Shown here one piece after another: positions 60,700-64,000 of a stretch of 64,000 nt of DNA (the first letter of the stretch is position 1; each line of letters opens with the position of its first letter). Source of the DNA: Prochlorococcus sp. AG-347-O22 (GTDB lineage: Bacteria; Cyanobacteriota; Cyanobacteriia; PCC-6307; Cyanobiaceae); NCBI GenBank assembly GCA_003278845.1, contig QCCX01000001.1, positions 207,284 to 271,283 on the forward strand. The letters run 5' to 3'. The notes below the pieces were generated by a model. That model was given only the letters and a program-made list of their open reading frames with translations. It did no database searches and was not told where the DNA came from. A program made the position numbers and the translations under genes.

Positions 60700-61965
60700 A
60701 TGAAAAAAGAATCAGTTGCAGTAGTTATAATTTCCAATGGTCCTGGTGAATTAACTACATGGGTAAATCCTGTAGTGGATGAATTAAACAAAATAAATAA
60801 ATCATTTTGTGATGAAGATAAACAAAATTTTACTCTTAGGTTAGTCCTTGTTCCTTGCCCAAATGCCACTGGTAAAGAATTTTTAGTTGCAAATTCATGG
60901 AATAAATTCGAATTAATTACAAAATCCAAAAGTTTTTGGAAATTATTAATAAAGCCACATTCTTTTGCTGATTGGCCAAAAAAAGGAATAGTTATTTTCC
61001 TTGGTGGGGATCAATTTTGGAGCATTTTATTAGCTAAAAGATTAGGTTATTTGAATATCACATATGCTGAATGGGTTTCACGATGGCCTAAATGGACCAA
61101 TGAAATTGCTGCTATGAATATAAAAGTAAAAGAGTTAATACCTAAAAGATATAAATATAAATGTAAAGTAATTGGCGATTTGATGGCAGATATCAAACTT
61201 AATAGCGAAATATCACTAAGAAATAAAGAAAAACAAAACATTGCATTATTGCCTGGTTCTAAGAAAGCAAAGCTTTCTATTGGAATTCCTTTCTTCTTAG
61301 AAGTTGCAGATCATATCGCTAAAGAAAATCAAAATATAAATTTTATAATCCCCATTGCACCAACTACTGATAAAAGTGAATATTTGTTTTTTCAAAGCAA
61401 CAAAAATCCAATTGCTAAATATTACTCGTCACAAATCAAAACAATTAAAAACTTCAAAGACTCTAGTTTTGATTATGTAATTGAAACATCAAAAAAAACA
61501 AAGATTTATCTAATCAAGAAACATCCTTGCTATGAAATATTAAAAGAATGTGATCTTGCAATTACAACTGTAGGAGCAAATACTGCAGAATTAGCAGCAA
61601 TTAGTCTTCCAATGTTAGTTGTTCTGCCAACTCAACATTTAAATATGATGAACGCTTGGGATGGTATTTTTGGAGTAGTTGGAAAAATTTCATTCATAAA
61701 TAGATTTGTAACTTTTATAATTAAGAATTTCTATTTTAAAAAAAAGAAGTTTTTTGCTTGGCCAAATATTAAAGCTAAAAGAATGATTGTCCCTGAAAGG
61801 ATAGGTAATATTTCGACTATAAAAATTGCAAGAGAAGTATTATTTCTTATTAAAAATAAAGATCAATTAAAAAGTATTAGGGATAATCTAAACAAAGAAA
61901 GAGGCGATAAAGGTGCTGCAAAAAAACTTGCTTCTATAATTGTTAATTCAATAAAAAAACTTTAA
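60700..61965 (+). CDS. LpxB-like glycosyltransferase-related protein
   Basis: This 421-residue protein (from ATG 60700) resembles lipid-A-disaccharide synthase and MurG in layout: VAVVIISNGPGELTTWVNPVV at the start, then DLMADIKLN, IALLPGSKKAKLSI and TTVGANTAELAAISLPMLVVLP near the nucleotide-sugar site. The reading can start at ATG 60679, only 4 bp after the tRNA; I prefer the next ATG. The activity and acceptor are unproven. It is related in type to the gene at 7798-8997 but clearly different in sequence. Confidence 0.75.
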   Translation: MKKESVAVVIISNGPGELTTWVNPVVDELNKINKSFCDEDKQNFTLRLVLVPCPNATGKEFLVANSWNKFELITKSKSFWKLLIKPHSFADWPKKGIVIFLGGDQFWSILLAKRLGYLNITYAEWVSRWPKWTNEIAAMNIKVKELIPKRYKYKCKVIGDLMADIKLNSEISLRNKEKQNIALLPGSKKAKLSIGIPFFLEVADHIAKENQNINFIIPIAPTTDKSEYLFFQSNKNPIAKYYSSQIKTIKNFKDSSFDYVIETSKKTKIYLIKKHPCYEILKECDLAITTVGANTAELAAISLPMLVVLPTQHLNMMNAWDGIFGVVGKISFINRFVTFIIKNFYFKKKKFFAWPNIKAKRMIVPERIGNISTIKIAREVLFLIKNKDQLKSIRDNLNKERGDKGAAKKLASIIVNSIKKL

Positions 61966-61968
61966 CAA

Positions 61969-63024
61969 TTACCAGGGATCATCAATTTCAAACTTTTCTA
62001 ATTTTTTATTATCTTGAACTAAATTTTGTTCGTTTAGTGGTTCAATATCTAAAGTTTCATTTGCATTTTGAATTGGTCTTTTCGAAGCTAAATTAGAAGT
62101 TGATTGTTTTTTTTGCTTTAAATCAATATTGTTTTTTTCATCTATTTGATTAACACTATTTTGATTCTGGACCTGATCATAATCATCAATATCCATGTAT
62201 AGCTTTTTTCTATTATTTATTTCTTCTTCAGAACCCTTTATTTCAACATATTCAAGTTCATCTTCATAATCGTCTTCATAATCATCTTCATAATCATCTT
62301 GTTCAACAACTTCTTCATATTCCTCGACCAAATTATTTTGCTGTTCTGATTCAGAACCTGAAAGTAACTGATTCTCAACAGGTACAAGATTTGATGAGTA
62401 TCCATTTAGTTCCCTTTCATCCCATGAAGAACCCCCGACTCCAAGTTTCTCAAGTAGTCCACTACTTAGTTGCTTCAATTTCTCTTCCGCACCTTCATAA
62501 ACAATAATCCTATCGGTTCCACTACTTACAATTTCCTCAGCAGGTATTTCCCAAGTACTTAAAACTCCCTCGCCTAAAAGCGGAACACCAACTGCACCGA
62601 TAACAAGAGATATCAAATCCCCAGTCTCAATATCAAAAGAAAAGCCAAGAACTCTTCCCAGCAGTTGTCCAGATTCTGTAATCACTTGACAATTAATTAC
62701 CTTACCATACCTTTCTGGAGAAAAACTTTCACTCAAAGAATCTAGGGAGTCAACTAATATGACATCTCCAACTTGCTTTATACTTTCTAAAGGCATCCAT
62801 TTTGGCAAACCTGGTAAGAATCTTGTAAGAGGATTATCTCTTAGTCCCAAAGCGACCACCTCTCTTCTATCAATATCAACAACAACTTCGCCAACTACGC
62901 CTAGCCGCCTACCAGTATCAGTAGTTATCACTTGTGTTCCCATTAATTCTGACCTTAACCATAAACGTTCACTAGGAACCGAGTTAGGGAGATTCTTATT
63001 AGCAGATGTGTTAGACAAGCTCAT
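61969..63024 (-). CDS. PRC-barrel domain protein with acidic tail
   Basis: This 351-residue protein has two PRC-barrel modules in residues about 20-180: RSELMGTQVITTDTGRRLG with VVVDIDRREVVALGL, then GKVINCQVITESGQLLGRVL with ETGDLISLVIG. PRC barrels occur in photosynthetic reaction centre H subunits and in RimM. A highly acidic low-complexity tail follows, including DDYEDDYEDDYEDE, and the rest is polar. It is 45 bp after smc on the same strand. The function is unknown. The ATG is at 63024. Confidence 0.8.
   Translation of the reverse strand: MSLSNTSANKNLPNSVPSERLWLRSELMGTQVITTDTGRRLGVVGEVVVDIDRREVVALGLRDNPLTRFLPGLPKWMPLESIKQVGDVILVDSLDSLSESFSPERYGKVINCQVITESGQLLGRVLGFSFDIETGDLISLVIGAVGVPLLGEGVLSTWEIPAEEIVSSGTDRIIVYEGAEEKLKQLSSGLLEKLGVGGSSWDERELNGYSSNLVPVENQLLSGSESEQQNNLVEEYEEVVEQDDYEDDYEDDYEDELEYVEIKGSEEEINNRKKLYMDIDDYDQVQNQNSVNQIDEKNNIDLKQKKQSTSNLASKRPIQNANETLDIEPLNEQNLVQDNKKLEKFEIDDPW
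62258..62300. repeat. 12-bp tandem repeat inside the PRC-barrel gene
   Basis: Three consecutive 12-bp units of the form TCATCTTCATAA (the middle one with a single A-to-G change) plus a partial fourth encode the repeated D-Y-E-D of the acidic tail. Such a microsatellite can change length by slippage without breaking the frame. Confidence 0.85.
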
Positions 63025-63069
63025 AAATTTCTTTTTATCATTCTGACGTATAAATTTAAAAAAGTGTGT

Positions 63070-64000
63070 TTATGCAGCATTTGGTAACCCAAGAACTTGA
63101 GTATTAGCACCTCTTGCTTGCGCAACCCCAATTGTTCGTTCAGATGCACTAATCATAGGCCTTCTATGACTTACGACTATAAATTGAGCATTTGATGACT
63201 GATTTGATATTAGTTTTGACAACCTTTCAACATTAATACCATCTAAAAAACTATCAACCTCGTCTAATGCATAAAAAGGTGAAGGCTTATACTTTTGCAA
63301 AGCAAATAAAAAACTTAAAGCAGTTAAAGATTTTTCACCACCTGACATAGACGCTAATCTTCTGACATTTTTTCCCTTGGGATGAGCCACTAAAGTTAAT
63401 CCTCCTTCTAAAGGAGAATTAGGATTTTCAAGTTGAAGAAATCCGTCTCCGTCAGATAAATTTGCAAAAATTTCTCTAAAATGTCTATCTACTTCTGTAA
63501 ATGCTTGCATAAAAGCTTCTTGACGCATCGTAGATACAGTTTCTATTCTCAGCAATAATTCAGATCTTTCATTAGATAGAATTTCTAATTTTTCCTGCAA
63601 ACCATTTAATCTCTCAATTAATTCTTCTAGTTCATCAAGAGCCAACATATTGACAGGTTCTAAGCTTTCTAGTTTTGCATTTATGATCGAAATTTCTGAT
63701 TGCAAAGATTCAAGACTCTGCCCTTCATATTCTCCAAACTCCAGAGAAGGATTAGGTAGATCTTTTTTATAATTTTCTAATTTTATTTTCTCGCTCCTCA
63801 TCTCTTCTTTAAGGGAATGCAAATCCCTTTCAAGATATTCAAGCTTTAACAAATAGTTATTATATTCTTGCCTTTTATTTGAAATTGAAGAGTTTAATTC
63901 ATCTCTTTTCCTTCTCAATAAACCTAAATTCTTCTCTAGAGAATTTTTTTGATTATCGAGATCTGAAAGCTCATTTTTAAATTGATCCCTTTTTTCTATC
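63070..64000 (-). CDS. smc: Chromosome segregation protein SMC (C-terminal part, partial)
   Basis: SMC is the condensin ATPase that organises the chromosome. The window holds the last 310 or so residues; the frame is open to base 64000 with no stop, so the gene continues beyond it. The long charged coiled coil (EKRDQ...[11 protein letters not shown]) leads into the C-terminal head. That head has the ABC signature [17 protein letters not shown] and Walker [19 protein letters not shown], plus the D-loop and H-loop SHRRPM. The TTG at 63918 is not the true start. Confidence 0.95.
   Translation of the reverse strand, partial: IEKRDQFKNELSDLDNQKNSLEKNLGLLRRKRDELNSSISNKRQEYNNYLLKLEYLERDLHSLKEEMRSEKIKLENYKKDLPNPSLEFGEYEGQSLESLQSEISIINAKLESLEPVNMLALDELEELIERLNGLQEKLEILSNERSELLLRIETVSTMRQEAFMQAFTEVDRHFREIFANLSDGDGFLQLENPNSPLEGGLTLVAHPKGKNVRRLASMSGGEKSLTALSFLFALQKYKPSPFYALDEVDSFLDGINVERLSKLISNQSSNAQFIVVSHRRPMISASERTIGVAQARGANTQVLGLPNAA

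Overview
The window is an AT-rich (by eye about 30% GC), very densely packed bacterial chromosome segment that reads as a high-light-adapted Prochlorococcus or a very close marine picocyanobacterium. The evidence is the gene set: PsbX, Ycf66, a PetL-like peptide, two high-light-inducible (Hli) proteins, NdhO, a CRR7-like protein, zeta-carotene desaturase, RpaA, and many short proteins of cyanobacteria-only families (UPF0367, DUF751, DUF3120, DUF4346, DUF4912, DUF2973, TIGR03279). The strain cannot be fixed from the sequence. I see no insertion sequence, phage module, CRISPR array, rRNA or genomic island; this is core chromosome.

Layout. 1-18.9 kb: the tail of a P-type ATPase, tmk-holB, rpaA, tRNA-Asn, an ECF-type ATPase, cysK, ndhO, an LpxB-like protein, an A-type Fe-S protein, crtQ, hemD-rbfA-DUF751, crr7-like, aroK, a two-domain PTPS with a RibD-C reductase, and petL. 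18.9-31 kb: rimO, a VKOR-thioredoxin fusion, DUF3120-nadB, a radical SAM protein, TolC-like, IMPase-like and YihY proteins, hli and a Deg/HtrA protease. 31-34.3 kb: an ABC-F ATPase and a cluster of very small genes including a Nif11-like peptide and a ribbon-helix-helix regulator. 34.2-46.3 kb: an ion-transport operon (DASS carrier, KtrB, KtrA), NDH-2, cysH, coaX, PrxQ/Bcp, a PPTase, rarA, pgm and DUF4912. 46.6-64 kb: the complete sufBCDS operon, an S9 peptidase, def, HIT, a fused ABC exporter with hli, psbX-ycf66, accC, tRNA-Leu, a second LpxB-like protein, a PRC-barrel protein and the 3' half of smc.

Functional links. Sulfur and Fe-S metabolism recur (cysK, cysH, sufBCDS, the SufA-like carrier, rimO, a TIGR03279 radical SAM protein). 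Photosynthesis and its redox support recur (petL, psbX, ycf66, ndhO, crr7-like, hli, NDH-2, crtQ, VKOR-Trx, rpaA).

I found no clearly new multi-gene system. The main oddities are extreme tail-to-tail gene packing with almost no room for terminators; two head-to-head gene pairs with touching start codons; an 8-bp inverted repeat in the promoter of the RHH regulator; a tRNA-Leu with anticodon AAG; a PTPS with one degenerate active site; and several peptides of 37-58 residues that length cutoffs would miss.
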